Positions 23,193 to 35,504 are shown, counted from the stretch's first letter. The stretch is DNA of 64,000 nt from Lophium mytilinum (GCA_010093605.1 MU004193.1:248001-312000); one strand, 5' to 3'. Translations and numbers: made by a program. The notes: generated by a model not told the origin, from the letters alone.

Positions 23193-24188
23193 ATGTCGGC
23201 GAGCGCACCTTTTCCCAAGAGCCCATCACCCGTTGGCTCATTTCGTAGGCAATCCCTCAATCTTCTCAACTTCGCACAGCACGCGCCGCAGAGGGCAAAA
23301 AACAATGTAGACTGGATAAATCCTGCTGGACCCGCGAATAAGATCCGCACACCATTCCCACTCTTTCAATCTACGGTCAAGAGCAGGAACTCAAAAGCCG
23401 AGGAGGTGGGAGACAAGGAACATCGTCTAGAAGATCTTTCATCCAGCAATTATCTTCAGTTCGCAATCCTGGCTCTTCCTCGTGAGCTGCGAGACCATAT
23501 CTACAGTTTCGTGTGGCCCACTGAAACGCCGGAGGAGATCTTCCTTTCACTCACCCACCCTCCGATCACCCCATCTCTGTGCCGCACTAGCCAGCAACTC
23601 CGTATGGAGACGTTGCCATACTTCATCCAAGAACAAGTGTTCAATGTTCGGGCGTCGGCGGATTTGAAGGACTTCCGGGAGTGGCTCGACGGATCATCCA
23701 ACAAGTGGAACTTCAACGCGTATAGCGCCATCCGTCACCTTCGATTCATCGAATGGAGTGGCCGGGGAAGCTGGTTGGAAGGCGGCAATGATGGGGCCAA
23801 CTTCCTTAAGCGATGTCCGAACATCAGAACTCTGGAGATCAATGTGCCACAGGATGTCAACGCTGATGAAGCCCCTGATACCGGTTTCAGTTACTCTGCC
23901 GCCTGGGATGTGGTGCGATACTTCCACAATATTGGCGAACTTATGGAGTATCTCCATTTTGGTACAGTATTCCAGTGCGAGAAGCTTGAGAAGCTCACAA
24001 TTACCGCTACAAGAGCCGACTACATGAGAGTCGCGGCGGGTATTAAGTTCCAGTTCTGGTTTCTGAAAGGCTTTCACAAGCTCGGGAGGAATGTCAATGT
24101 CAACAGACGAGTCATCACGGGCGATTCATATCCGTCTACTGCCCGCATTACTTACTTAGGGGTCAAGACCAACTACTCACAATACTGA
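23193..24188 (+). CDS. LPRELRD-family paralog E, intact
   Basis: 331 residues if unspliced, from ATG 23193 to TGA 24188. A 54-nt GTGGGA...CTTCAG stretch at 23406-23459 ends exactly before FAILALPRELRDHIYSFVW, the position of the phase-0 intron in paralogs B, C, F and G. It is therefore probably an intron of length divisible by three, giving 313 residues. Family blocks follow: SLCRTSQQLRMETLPYF, an AIRHLRFIEW strand, NFLKRCPNIRTLEI, and CEKLEKLTI with a terminal WFLKGFHKLGRNV helix. The N-terminal 70 residues are Ser/Pro/Arg-rich and unique. There is no signal peptide or catalytic motif. It is the longest and cleanest copy. Confidence 0.88.
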   Translation: MSASAPFPKSPSPVGSFRRQSLNLLNFAQHAPQRAKNNVDWINPAGPANKIRTPFPLFQSTVKSRNSKAEEVGDKEHRLEDLSSSNYLQFAILALPRELRDHIYSFVWPTETPEEIFLSLTHPPITPSLCRTSQQLRMETLPYFIQEQVFNVRASADLKDFREWLDGSSNKWNFNAYSAIRHLRFIEWSGRGSWLEGGNDGANFLKRCPNIRTLEINVPQDVNADEAPDTGFSYSAAWDVVRYFHNIGELMEYLHFGTVFQCEKLEKLTITATRADYMRVAAGIKFQFWFLKGFHKLGRNVNVNRRVITGDSYPSTARITYLGVKTNYSQY

Positions 24189-25198
24189 GTTTCTAGTCAG
24201 TATTGCATTACGAGCATTTTATCGGCCTCACTCCTTTGCTGACGCTCATGGCGATTGCATACCGTTTTCAAAGACATCTTAGCTGTCACGGGGACGATAA
24301 GTTATCTGGTGGCCTAAATCCTACGATAAATAGCTCTAGATCATTTCCAATTTGTTTAGAGTCACACGCGTTGGTAGTGCTTTCTACTATCTTACGGTGA
24401 CTAGCCGTGAATCCGTGCACACCAGCTTAGCGCTGCTAAGGGTGCCCTCATGAATTTTCAGACACTGGACAACATGTACAGCCACGCGCAGCGTACTTGA
24501 AGCAGCCTCTTGACCACGAGGCGCTTTGGTTCAAAGGGGCCGCTTCTGACATTGGTATCGATCTTCCAAAAACGGCCCGCCAGCAGCAGTGTGGCGCCCA
24601 TTCCTGCCTATTGGCTTACTCAGCCGATACCGTATATCTATCCTTCCATTGTAGCTAGCTAGCTTCCTTACTCACTCATCAAACAATAGAATACTTGACC
24701 ATCACCGAGCCGCTACTGAACCAACCTCACCTCAGCAGCATCTTCGTGCAAAGCCTCATGTTCTAGTACTACACCAGTGAACTCCGATACTGCTCATCTC
24801 CGGACTTGAACTTATGTGTCTTGAGAGGTTAATCTGGCTTGGCGAAGATTTGTAATCAGTGACATGTCGTAACAATGGAGTGTGGAGTGTCTATTGGAGT
24901 GCTGCGGCCATCGGAAGGCCATTGGCCATATTTCCGGCTGAATGTTTGCGTTTGTGCCGCTCACTTGCCCGCGGCTAATCACGGATGGAGAGGTGGACTG
25001 CGACGAATCTGGATTCTGACTTCTTCTCACTATAAATGGACCGTCGAAGCTCAGTCGAGTGATCTGACAGCAACAACACCACTGAAGCATTTTCTAGCTA
25101 TTGACATTCAACGTCATCGAACAGCAGGTCCCCCTCATCTTATCAAAGTTCTTCCATACCGGAGACCACTCTCAAAGTCGCCCTAGGATATACCCAGG
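24189..25198. other. Intergenic, about 1 kb, no gene seen
   Basis: This lies between paralogs E and F. The overlapping short frames at 24812-25186 on both strands lack support. Confidence 0.4.
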
Positions 25199-25982
25199 AT
25201 GTTTGCTTATGGCCCACCCACCCAAACTAAGGCTGCAAAGCCGGGCAAAGTATTGAACATCTTCCACCCTACATTCCTCGCCAGCATGCTAAGAAAACGT
25301 CTAGTCCCCTCTTCTAAGCCTGCCGCGCGAGCTGAGGGACATGGTGTACACCTACACCATGCGTTCTCATGTCAGCTTCAAAGAACTCGTCACTTTCGAG
25401 TCATTCAATCCCGACCCGAACAGCCCAAATTTCCTGCCCGCCCTCTGCCGCGCAAATCGCCAGCTGCAAATCGAAGTCACCCCTTGCTACATCAAAGAGT
25501 CCGCATTCTACATATACTCTGGCTCCGACAAGTTCGCTACCTGGCTTGGATCACTCCCGGAGAACGAAGGTTTTCCTAGCATCCGGTCACTCAAGTTCAA
25601 AGACTTCGCTACAAGCACGGACGTCGATCTGGTCGTGCACTGCTCCAACATCCACACTCTCGAGGTGATCATTTCATTCCAGAGATTTGTGTCGAAAGCA
25701 GCACGCAAGAACAGGAACCAAATAGTGCTGATGTCGTCGGAAGAGTTTCGTGAACTGCTACAGATGGGGAGAGTCCTCGACGACTGCAAGAGCTTGGAGC
25801 GTGTAACACTGCAATGCCGCCATGTTCCGGGCGGTTATCAAGGGCTCGCACTTGCTGCGATGGAGACGCTAATGACGTGGCTTGAGAATGGCTTCAGCGA
25901 GCGTGGCATGTCGACGGTCGTCTCCCTCGCTCCTCTCGGTCCTCCGATCGGGATCAAGCAGTTCATGCGCATGCTGGATTAG
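25199..25982 (+). CDS. LPRELRD-family paralog F, intact
   Basis: Exon 1 25199-25249 (17 codons), intron 25250-25304 (55 nt, GTATTG...TGCTAAG...GTCTAG), exon 2 25305-25982; 242 residues. The intron is phase 0 and ends exactly before SPLLSLPRELRDMVYTYTM, as in the other copies. Then come ALCRANRQLQIEVTPCYI, a SIRSLKF strand, LVVHCSNIHTLEV, and a C-terminal MTWLENGFSERGM helix. An unspliced frame from the same ATG stays open to 25579 but loses the family signature, so splicing is required. It is one of the shortest intact members. Function unknown. Confidence 0.85.
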
Positions 25983-26412
25983 GTATGGTCTTGGTCTAAT
26001 GAGGTCAAGTCGATGGAGTCAAGGTGGACTGACTACATCACAAAACGTGGCTGGATATCCCTTTCGGCCTCGAGCAACAGCCTTATGGAAATCACAGCCG
26101 ATTCTCGAACAGACATACTGGAGCTTACTATACCTCGCCAATCATGCACCGGATACAACTTAACTATATGTGAAAACTGAGGTAAGGCTTAGCTTAGGGC
26201 TAGCTCGATGACCCGAACCTTAAGACTCAACAGCTAAAGGAGGCTTCAGTAATGTCGTTGTTACTATAACAGATTCTCGATTAGGTTTCAAGGGCCTAGC
26301 CTCGATGAGTGGGTAGTCTCCAGATCATCGCAATTCACCGCTCCGTCCGCTATCCGTTAGCACGTGAGCTGCACTCCGTAAAGACGGCCCGTCATCGTCT
26401 AGTGAGACCAAA
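25983..26412. other. Intergenic, no gene seen
   Basis: This lies between paralogs F and G. No supported frame, repeat or RNA gene. Confidence 0.4.
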
Positions 26413-27617
26413 ATGTCAATTGACACGTCACGCAACTTCTTCGCCAACATTGAAGCGCTGAAATTATCGTCTCGAATCATGTCTTCGTCGTCGTCGCCGC
26501 ACTTCGTCATTGCCGATGAGACTTCGCAACTAGTTACTGATTCAGCAAGCCAGGTTTACCCCTCGGGGAACACACACACCCAATCCCGAGTTGAGCAGTC
26601 TCTCGCAGGATAGTTCGACCCAGCGGAACGGTGCGCTAACAAACCGACCTTTGGAGCTTCGGTTCTGACTTGCATAGTTGCATCCCTTATCGTGGACATA
26701 CCAAACGAACATAGCAATACCGAGTGCATAACATCAACACCACACCTTTGCGAACCTGCCGAACCGATAGCGACTGAAACGCTTCCTGGCGGTCTCGTTG
26801 TCGCGACTACCGTTGACACAGATTCTGCGCACCATGTTACTCGACATAAACAGTTAGACCCTAAAGACACGAGAGTACGATATCTCCCGCCAATATCAGC
26901 TCACCGCCTAACCCAACGTAGTTTCTCCTTCTCCGCCTGCCACCTGAGCTCCGGGATGCCATATATGGCTTTATCTGGCCAATCGAGCATCCCCAACAGA
27001 AGGCCATGAAGCTCTCATCCAAATCAATCGAGGAGGTCCTCAGCCGCTTTGTCGGACCATACGATACGTCCGAAGGAATGCCCGTTCGAGTACAAACAAA
27101 GAACGCGACCTTAGTTCCTGGACTGTGCCAAACGAACCAACAGCTCCGGGAAGAAACATTGCCGTGGTTCATCAATTTCTTTGTTCACGAAGAAACTTTC
27201 GTCATCGCTGCATTGGATCGACTGCATCACTTCGAAGAATGGCTCACTAACAATCCGGAGGAATTGGGCTTCGGGGGAATTCAGCACTTGGAGTTAACTG
27301 ATCCGGATATCACCAAACATTGCGCGAACCCATTAGGCGTCAGACATGAGACGAGGCTCGTGAAACGTTGCAAAGACCTTAGAACGCTACGACTAAACTA
27401 TAGTTCCTCGGGTCTCCCTTACGGATGGCGATACCTGGAGATGGGACTCAAGTCAGACATATCGTCTCACTGCGACAAGCTCGAGGAGATGCTGTTCGTT
27501 GCCAGTGGGGAAGATACTGAAGAAGCGGAAGACGTGGCGAAGTGGCTCGGGAAGAAGTTCAGGGAACAAGGTCGGGAGGTGAAGACGGGGGTGCTGACCA
27601 GCGATCATTACTCTTGA
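26413..27617 (+). CDS. LPRELRD-family paralog G (LPPELRD variant)
   Basis: The core exon 26922-27617 is firm. It starts FLLLRLPPELRDAIYGFIW, then GLCQTNQQLREETLPWF, GIQHLELTD, LVKRCKDLRTLRL, and a C-terminal KWLGKKFREQGREV. It is preceded by a 47-nt phase-0 intron (26875-26921, GTACGA...CCTAAC...CGTAG) at the family-conserved position. The upstream exon (26614-26874) has no in-frame ATG. A frame-consistent 60-nt intron (26554-26613) would link it to an exon from ATG 26413, giving about 365 residues. That 5' part is tentative. The N-terminal extension is Thr/Ser-rich and unlike the other copies. Confidence 0.75.
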
Positions 27618-28367
27618 CATCCCCAGTGTCCATTGCTCATCCAGGTGTCTCATCCACAAAACAACAAACAAGACAACCCTCGAGCAATGTTTGCCGAGAC
27701 AGGAGCAGAGGCTACAGCAGAGGAGTGTTTATATGAATCGAATTATACCCTTCGATACTGCTTCAAGACTATGCATTCTACTTTCGAAGGGGGTGAGAAA
27801 GCGAAGTGGAATATTGCACGCATTCGTGAATTCGCACCTACAAATACGTCTATATATACATGAGGCACTGCTATACCGGCCTCACTCATATTTAGTCGAG
27901 GATGCCCATGAAACTCCGCGCAAAAGTGGCAAATTACTTAGCACCGAAAGTCGTGGGGCCTAACACGCTAGCCTTTGTATGTTTTCAGCCATGAAAAGCA
28001 AGAGTTTTTCTCTTCGAGTTCAATATTAGGAAAAGGAAGAAGGTAAAGGCTGCACATACATGCCTGTCAGGCAAAGCGCAGAACAATGGTCCGGAGCTAA
28101 ACAAAATACTAAATGATGACTACGCATGCCGCAACCAGAACCCTATCTCCTCTCCGTCCCGTTCTTACATGAAGACAAATCAACAGCGCGAACACTGCTA
28201 TGTTAGTGTCTTTATAGCTCTTCGGACGCCGCCCTCCGCCTACTCGCCAACCGCGAATCCAGGATTTCTTCAACCTCATCACGCCTCCGGTTCCAGAGGC
28301 GATGAATACGTCCGATTGAGGGGCTCTCAGTTCATTCGAATCGGCTGGCAACCGCTTCCATTACTTT
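27618..28367. other. Intergenic, convergent, no gene seen
   Basis: 750 bp between paralog G and the 3' end of the F-box/ankyrin gene. The small frames here overlap each other on both strands. Confidence 0.4.
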
Positions 28368-29992
28368 CTAAGTTTGTTCCAACACATCGTAAGGGTCCCC
28401 ATGCGTGTCATCGTAGTCAATGTCTTCCGGATCCCACTCGTCCAAAGCCGAGTCCGAGCTTGAGTCCGATGCGTAGTCCTCCGTTTGATTGTCGCTATCG
28501 TCTGCTTTGTCTGGTTCCGAACTCGAAGTGGAGTCCTTCATTCGGTCGTCGCTGTCTTCTGACTGGTCTGATCCCGAATCCAACTCGTAGTCTTCCATTT
28601 CGTTGTCACTGCCCTCCGCATAGTTTTCATAGTCGTTTTGTTTCATCTTCTTCATCCACCGTACCCGGCGCAACGCTACCCGTGCATATTTGTAAATGCA
28701 TTTCGCAGCCAGCAAGCGAGGAAGCCGATGGTCTAGCGCTACCTTAGTAAGAATGTCAATGGTTTGCTCATGCCAATACCGGTCGTGTCCCTGCTGTCTC
28801 GCGTCTTCATATGCGGTCTGATGGCGCTCTATGAAGCTTTGACCGTCAAGGTCCTTGCGAGTAGGGTCTGCGCCGTATTGAAGTATTAGAGGCAGAACGC
28901 TGATGCTGACATCATGCGAGTGCCAGTCCCATAATGCTGCAAATTTCAACGTGGCATCCAGCACCGCATCCAGCACCGAAGTCCTACGTCCATGATCTCT
29001 GTCACGTGTGGACATGCTATAACCGTTTGGGTCCGCACTGAGCTCGAGGAGGCTCTTGATAAGGCCAAGCTGTTTGTCCGTCATTGGATGTGTGCCAGGT
29101 TCGTAGTCCACCTCCTCAGTACGACAGTCGCGTATGGCTGCTACGAGTGGATTCGGATCTCCACTGAGGGAGGCACCAAAATTTATCAACATTAGTACAC
29201 AATCCAGATTCCCAGCTTTGATAGCGCATGTAAGCGGCGTGCTCCCTTGATACACAAAGCTTGGGTCTGCTCCCGCCTCTAGAACTAACCGGATCATAGC
29301 ATTTATGCCATTCTCTTGCTCTCCGGTCTTCTCAACATACCGATAACCCCGGGGAAAGTCTTTGATCCAATGCAGCAGAATCGGCGGAATCTTGGCGGAG
29401 CTCCAGCCAATGTCCGCTCCGTACTTGAGCAGCGGTTGAACCACCCTTGGGTTCTTAGTTTATGGAGAAAGGGCTGTTTCCGAGCCAAATCTTCTGTTGG
29501 ATTGGCGTTGCACCTGGGAAGGAGGATTTCCATGTACTCAAGCAGTCTCGCAGATCCCTTGACATAACCACTCCGAATAGATTCGAAGTTGCGGATAAGC
29601 TTGCCTAGAATAATAGACGCCTGATGAGCAGCAATCAGTGGTCCAATCTCACCAACTTTAGTGAATACTGCGGTAGCTATTTCAGGATTGTAGAAGATGA
29701 AACGTAGACCAAACTCGGTCACCTCATCAAGGAGAGGCCAGGTGCCGGTACTGGGATCGAAACCTATGATGCCATGCGCAAGAAGGTACTGCACGAGCTT
29801 AATGTTTCCCCTTTTCACTGCCCAGTTGATAGCTGGAGTGATGCCCCGATCTGCGATGGCACGCTTGTGGAGTTCGCCTGCCAGAAGATTCTGAAGATCC
29901 CAACAGCTTTTGGATAGTTTGCTAAGCGACGAGTCGTCAAGGTATGATGCTGTCTCGTGGACTAGCTCAAGGGGGAGGTCCGAGAACGACAT
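28368..29992 (-). CDS. F-box/ankyrin-repeat protein with an apparent frame offset
   Basis: From ATG 29992 the N-terminus (SDLPLELVHETASYLDDSSLS) is a classic F-box, followed by ankyrin repeats (PAINWAVKRGNIKLVQYLLAHG). The frame is coding to about 29475 (ARKQPFLHK). From about 29450 the ankyrin pattern continues in another frame (VVQPLLKYGADIGW, LVLEAGADPSFVYQGSTPLTCAIKAGNLDCVLMLINFGA), down to an Asp/Ser-rich tail and the stop at 28368. No plausible intron fits the few bases between, so there is a single frameshift or an assembly error. F-box/ankyrin proteins act as substrate receptors of SCF ubiquitin ligases, and that role is inferred. An upstream in-frame extension to 30127 has no support. 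Confidence 0.72.
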
Positions 29993-30635
29993 AGTTGAAG
30001 GAGGCAGTTGGGTATGAACGGGTTGGCGGTAGAAGGTATGGTGGTTGATTGGAAAGTGAGTGGGAAATGCGATGAAGCGATGCGAGAGCGGAGGGTTTGA
30101 CAAAAGCCTTGGTCGGTAATATTTCATACCCTTTCACGATGAGCAAATGTGGAGGTGGACGCTTTTGTAGCAGTGATGTTCCATTCACTGCCACCGAAAT
30201 GTATGTCTGTAATACTGACCCTCTCTTTCAACTTATGGGGGGAAGTTTGCATGAGTTTGCTGCGAGATGCGCTTTTGTTCACGCTGATATGGAGCAAACT
30301 CGTGGAATCTTCTAGACAAGTTAAATGGAACGTTGGTTGAACTTGATTTGATCCCTGGCTCGTAGCTACAGTGTCTTGCCACAGATATCCGTGCTACTGT
30401 CTGCCGGCCTCCAACGTAATAGTAGAAATAAAGAGTCGCGATTACATCTCACTCGTGCGTAACGCTTGCTGATGCTGTCTGGGATTGCCTTGCAAGTCCA
30501 ACATCTGCCCAAAATGCTGAACTGCACACTTACTTGGAATGGTGAAACCCTTCATGTAGCGGGGAGCAAATTCGTGAAGTTCCGATCCCTATGAGGAGGC
30601 ATTGTAACGAGAGTGTCCCAGGCCGTGGACACGAA
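29993..30635. other. Intergenic, no gene seen
   Basis: Promoter side of the F-box/ankyrin gene and 3' flank of the MFS gene. No repeat or RNA gene recognised. Confidence 0.4.
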
Positions 30636-32448
30636 CTAACCCATCGCCATGGGAGCTTCGCCCGGTGCATGACTTGGAAGCCTCTTCATGGGGATGGCCC
30701 AGGAGCACAAAAACGCGGCCCCACAGAAGGCAATTGCGACTGCAAAAGCAGCCTTGAGACCGACCATGTACGCTTCTAGGACTCCCGGAAGTACGTCCGG
30801 CGGGAACACGCTATGCAACTCTGAGGCGCCTGTAAGAAGAACCAGGCCTGGGTTCACTCCCGGGGCCGTCTCGGGTAGAGTGGCAAGGAGTCTGTTCACA
30901 AAAGCTGACTGTCCTGCCGAAGTACTAAATGCGCCTCCAACTGTCTGGAAGACTGGACAATGAGCTGGTTAGCTTCCTCAGAACAATGCGCAGAGACGAG
31001 AGGGGATGAGGACGTACACAAAAGGTTTGCCGTGACAGCTGAAAGGTCTTCCGGATCCACGTCGGCTTGAGCAATACTCAAGCCATGCATGATGGCAAAG
31101 GCCATGGTGGCTCCGGTGAAGAACTGATAGCCAACCCACTTGCCAGTAGAGGTGTCAACATCAAGGGTGTACATGAGGCCAACGGCAACGGTGGAAAGCA
31201 TTGAGCCAACAAACATGACCTGCTGTGCACGACCAGTCTTCATAACGACAGCTCCGCCAGCGAGAGCGAACACAGCTGCCGCGAGTACGAGAGGCAGATT
31301 GTTAACGCCGGATCGAATAGGGCTCGCCCCAAGGATACTCTGGAAGTAGATAGGAAGGTAATAGAGAAGAACGATGTAGCTTCCCATGAAGAAGAACTGG
31401 TAAGGAGCCGTAGTCGAGAGCGAGCGCTGCTTGTAGAGTCTCGGTAGCATCATGGCGTATTCGCCCAGCCAGATCTCCCATCCCACCAGAGCAATCGCGA
31501 GGAGTGCAGAACCGACCAGAAGACCGATGACCACGCTGCTGTTCCAGGGGTGGGCGTTTCCTGCATATTGAAGGGCAAGAATGAAGCAAGTGATGCATCC
31601 CATAGCCAGAGCGATACCAAAAGGATCCACATGGAGAAGCCTCTTCGTCCAAGAGATTTTTGGAGGCGCAGCCGCAGCTGGAAGGTTGAAAAAGAAGAAA
31701 ACGGTTGCAGCGGCGACTCCTCCGATCGGCAAATTAATATAGAAACACCATCGCCAGGTAACGGAGTCGGTAAATGCGCCGCCGAGAAGGGGTCCAATAA
31801 CGGCAGCAATGGCATATGTCATTCCAATGATGCCCATCATCATTGGTCGCTTTGCTGGCGGGACAGTGAAGGAGACGATACAAGTGCCACCCACAGACAG
31901 ACCGGCGCCACCCAAACCAGCAATAGCCCGTCCAGCAACCAGAGCCTTGGAAGTGGGCGCAACTCCACATATCAAACTGCCGATCTCGAAGATAAGCATG
32001 GATACTAGAAAGCTCCACTTGAGGTTATTGTACTTGTAAATTTTCCCGGCAGAGGTCTGGGCAGCACCAAAAGTCATGAAATAAGCCGCGGCGTACCAGG
32101 ACACATCATCGAGGCTGTGGAACTCGTCCGTGATCTTGGGGATTGCTGTGCCGACGATGGTCTAGCCGAGGGCTGCATTAGAGATAAACTAGTACCAGCA
32201 TATGGAGTACGTAGAGTACTTACCTGGTCTAAAGAAATGAGAAAAACAGCGACAACAGATGCCCCTGCCAGGAGTACTAGCTTCAGACCATGCGGATACT
32301 TGTCGTCGGGCATGTCCTGAACGGAGGTTTCTGGAAGGCCGTTGTCACTGTCACCCACGCTGTCCGCCTCGAGCGTGTTCATGGCAGAAGGCTTGGGCAA
32401 AGTCGGGTCTCCAACAGCCACGGTCGCTTTCTCGTTTGTCTCAAGCAT
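30636..32448 (-). CDS. MFS multidrug/toxin efflux transporter, 14-TM DHA2-like
   Basis: Exons 32448-32224, 32161-31018 and 30952-30636; 561 residues. Intron 1 (62 nt, GTAAGT...GGCTAG) joins LISLDQ to TIVGTAIP, the D-x-TIV-x-TAIP signature of TM1. Intron 2 (65 nt, GTACGT...GTCCAG) joins ANLL to FFQTVGGAFS. The acidic N-terminal 50 residues face the cytosol, followed by about 14 hydrophobic segments. RAIAGLGGAGLSVG and IGPLLGGAFTDSVTWRWCFYINLPIGG are motifs of drug:H+ antiporters, the second covering motif C. It probably exports a toxin or drug from the plasma membrane; the substrate is unknown. No secondary-metabolite core gene lies in the window. It diverges from the Clr5-domain gene. Confidence 0.93.
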
Positions 32449-33113
32449 CCTGTCAAAGGCGGGCGATGTTGAAAGCGAAGCGCAGCCGTCAACGGGACCT
32501 ACGAGTCGTATATCAAGGATGAGTTGGAGAGAAGCCGCCCTTGAGAACACCTAGAAACGGTAGCGATAGTCCTTACACTTGCGTGAGTAAAGACGGGACA
32601 AATAGAGTGCGAACCGGGCTTGGGAAGAGAAAGATAATAAATTATGCTTCACTAGCTCGTGAAGACAACTAAAAATGGGAAGGAGAAAAGCGCCAAGTTA
32701 TCTGTTCTCAAGAGAAGTCGGAGGGACGGAGGCGGTGCAATCCCCATCCGGCATCGAAGGACGTGTTGACCTGTGGGGCATGCTGAGTCGTAGGTTCTTT
32801 TGACCCGTAGGAGTTTTGAGCCTATCTCCGACACGAGCATCAGGCTTTTGGTCGGCACAACTATTCGTCCAGCGGAATGAAGCCAATACAAGGCATGAAG
32901 TAGAAGCTCGGCTGTGCCACGCTAATGTGATCGGCGCTAGTTCTGCACGAAACTTTTCCCAGCACTTCAATTGGCGGTTGATGGCAAGGAACGCATAGGC
33001 ACTTACCTACATCTAGGCACGCCGCGCCACGCCGAGCGACCTTGATCTGTTCCCCATCCATCTTCCCGACCCTTTCTTTCCAGCTCATCAATTTCAGCCA
33101 GCGAAAAAGTTCC
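32449..33113. promoter_or_regulatory. Divergent promoter region, MFS transporter / Clr5-domain gene
   Basis: 665 bp between two divergent starts. A transporter next to a putative DNA-binding regulator suggests possible co-regulation, but no operator repeat is evident. Confidence 0.45.
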
Positions 33114-35012
33114 ATGCAGCTACACCACCCCAACAGTCCTCGAAATCTTCCAGCGATGACACGCACTTTTTTGCTTCCTCGACATGACTGGCCTCTTAAG
33201 TCCGTCGTCACAACGCCAAACGCAGTGCCGACGCAGAACGATTGGGCCGCTTCGTACGCGGAGATCGGGCGACTTTACGTCCGCGAGCGTCGGAAGCTGC
33301 GATATATCATGCAATACATGGAGAGAGAGCACGGATTCAAGGCTACGTAAGATGAACCACTTTCGCGACCCCACCTCGAATCTCTTGCGGTCGTGTTCGG
33401 ACGGAGAAGTACCCCTGCGAGGATGAACTCTAATACCAGTCGTGCATATAGGGAGCAGATGTACAAGAAACGTTTCGCCAAGTGGGGCTTCCAGAAGAAT
33501 TCCAGGCGACCGACTACCGCTGTGCCGACCTTCGCTACGAAAGAGAAGGATGAATGCAGGAGACTGGACAGGACACTCATTCCATGCGAGGAACTGGGCT
33601 CGATGCCAGCAGCTCCCGGACTGAGCCACCACGATGGCCTAATGCTCATGTTCCTGGCTAGTGTGCGGACGTGCAGTGTGGCATTCTTCGAGTCTCCGCA
33701 AGGCCGTGGCCGGTTTCTGACCTCTCTTCGGCAGCCACCACCGACAGATCAGCCATGGCCTGAAGAAACTAAAGAGGTAAGCTTCACGTTCAAGCTCGTA
33801 GTTGACCTCCTGGACCGAGGTCATGGTGATTTGGCGGGCAGGATGGCCCGGAAGGCGTTTCTGCTGGTAGAAGATATGTTGATGCTCGAGGGGCCCGCGC
33901 TGGTATGGAACCTGCTCGAAATAATGCACCACATGGTGAAGATGCATCATGCACAGCTGTTTCAAATGCTGCTGGCCCATCTGATTGCACTGGTTGCCGG
34001 CCGGGTGCCGAAGACCCATCCGTTACAAGCCATGTTGTGCGGCTTGCGAGGACTCGTTCCGAGCCTCAAAAGTGTAATATCCATCCCTAGCAGCTCTTCA
34101 CCAATATCATCCTCCTCTTTGTCGCCATCCTCCTCGGCCAACAATGATAGAACACCAACTGCCGCCGAACCTCGGCTTCTCTCTCTCGCCCTCACATCTC
34201 TGCTGGAGCGGGCATGGAACCTCAACGCCGAGATCCTTTTCGATAACTTTGACCCTCGCCTGTTTCAGCTCTATTGCTGCATTCACTGGGACGCGTGCTC
34301 GATCAGTCCTCCTGCGGCCATTTTCGGCGCAGCGGACCAGTGGTTCAGCCACAACGAGACAAAAGAAGCCTCCCGTACCGACTGGAGGGCACATCATGTC
34401 GAGGGCCTCTCCGGGGTTACTCCTGTCAATGGTCCCTCTGAGATCATATCCGTCGAGGAGGAGAGGATGCTCCAACGCCTGCTCGCCCCGCGGATGGATG
34501 CCTCGCCGCCTCAGGACTTTAAGATGCTCCGCGCGAACAGCATCGCCGCGCTTCGGGAACATGGGTGTTCGATCCTACACAAAGGAATTGGTTTCGCCGG
34601 TGATACCACCACCTCGCTACGCACATTGGCAGGACTAGTGACAGCCAAAGTCCTTGATGAAAGTCCTGCCCTTGTTGGACGACCCGGTCCAGCTAGTAGT
34701 GCGACAATGAGAGTGCTACACGTTCAAGCGGAGAGTCTCGCGTGTGCTATTAGGACGTTGTTGGACCTCAGCATCGAGCACGGTGGTGAGGGAGTCGGGG
34801 CAACTTTGGATGCCGTCGAGCGGATTCGATCTATCGTGGCTCTCCGCGAGTACGCCCGCGGTGAGATAGATCCGCAGGTCGTGTGGGAGATGTGGCTGTT
34901 GAAAGACGCACTTGTTGCGGCTGGCCGATATCCAGAGGCGCAAGATGTAGGGCTTATAGCTTTTCAGCGGTTAGAAAAGTATATCCAGGACGTCCCTATT
35001 AACTCTGCGTAA
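33114..35012 (+). CDS. Clr5-domain protein, putative transcriptional regulator
   Basis: Exon 1 33114-33346, intron 33347-33439 (93 nt, GTAAGA...CTCTAATAC...CAG), exon 2 33440-35012; about 601 residues. The intron splits the Clr5 domain: WAASYAEIGRLYVRERRKL and IMQYMEREHGFKAT, then RAYREQMYKKRFAKWGFQKN. The tryptophans and the HGF-x(A/S)-x3-Y-x5-KWG pattern match Pfam Clr5, a helical DNA-binding-like module named from fission yeast silencing factors. The remaining 480 residues are helical and Leu-rich with a Ser-rich linker (about 34090-34140) and no other known domain. ATG 33156 is an alternative start. A nuclear regulatory role is inferred. Confidence 0.88.
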
Positions 35013-35504
35013 ATAATTAATTATTCTACTATATTAAAGAACTATAGAGTATAAGTACTTCATAACCTTTTAATAGAAGAAAGTTAAAAGTTTCTCTTAT
35101 TATATATCTATATATTTATCTCTACTACTAGATATAGTATTTTATATCTTCTTAACTTAGATATATTTATAACCAAGTGCTTCAGCCCCAGCGTCAACTC
35201 CAGAATCAGGCCCAAAACAGCCGATGATGGGCGACAAGGAGCACGCTTACAGGCTGTCAAAAGCCTCCTCAACCTTTGCGTGCGTAGACGGGATGGATGC
35301 GGAGTACTCTAGCAAGCCACGGCCGTTCTGGATGCGTCGGCGTCGATGCCAGGACTGATACGATGGGCCACGAAGACGGCTAGGTATTGTACTCCGAAAG
35401 GCTTGCCTTGAGCTTAAGATTACATCAAGTCACCCTCTCCTTGGTCGGCAACAATTCTTCTCTAACTTCTTTTCTCGTGTCGTGAGCGTCCGAGTTTTCT
35501 CCTC
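35013..35504. other. AT-rich patch (35013-35175) and intergenic region
   Basis: Directly after the Clr5 stop, about 160 bp are extremely AT-rich with stacked tatat and ttaat words, very like the fossil at 61.4-64 kb. This is probably a RIP-mutated repeat scrap. The rest is ordinary upstream sequence of the Ppo fragment. Confidence 0.5.
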
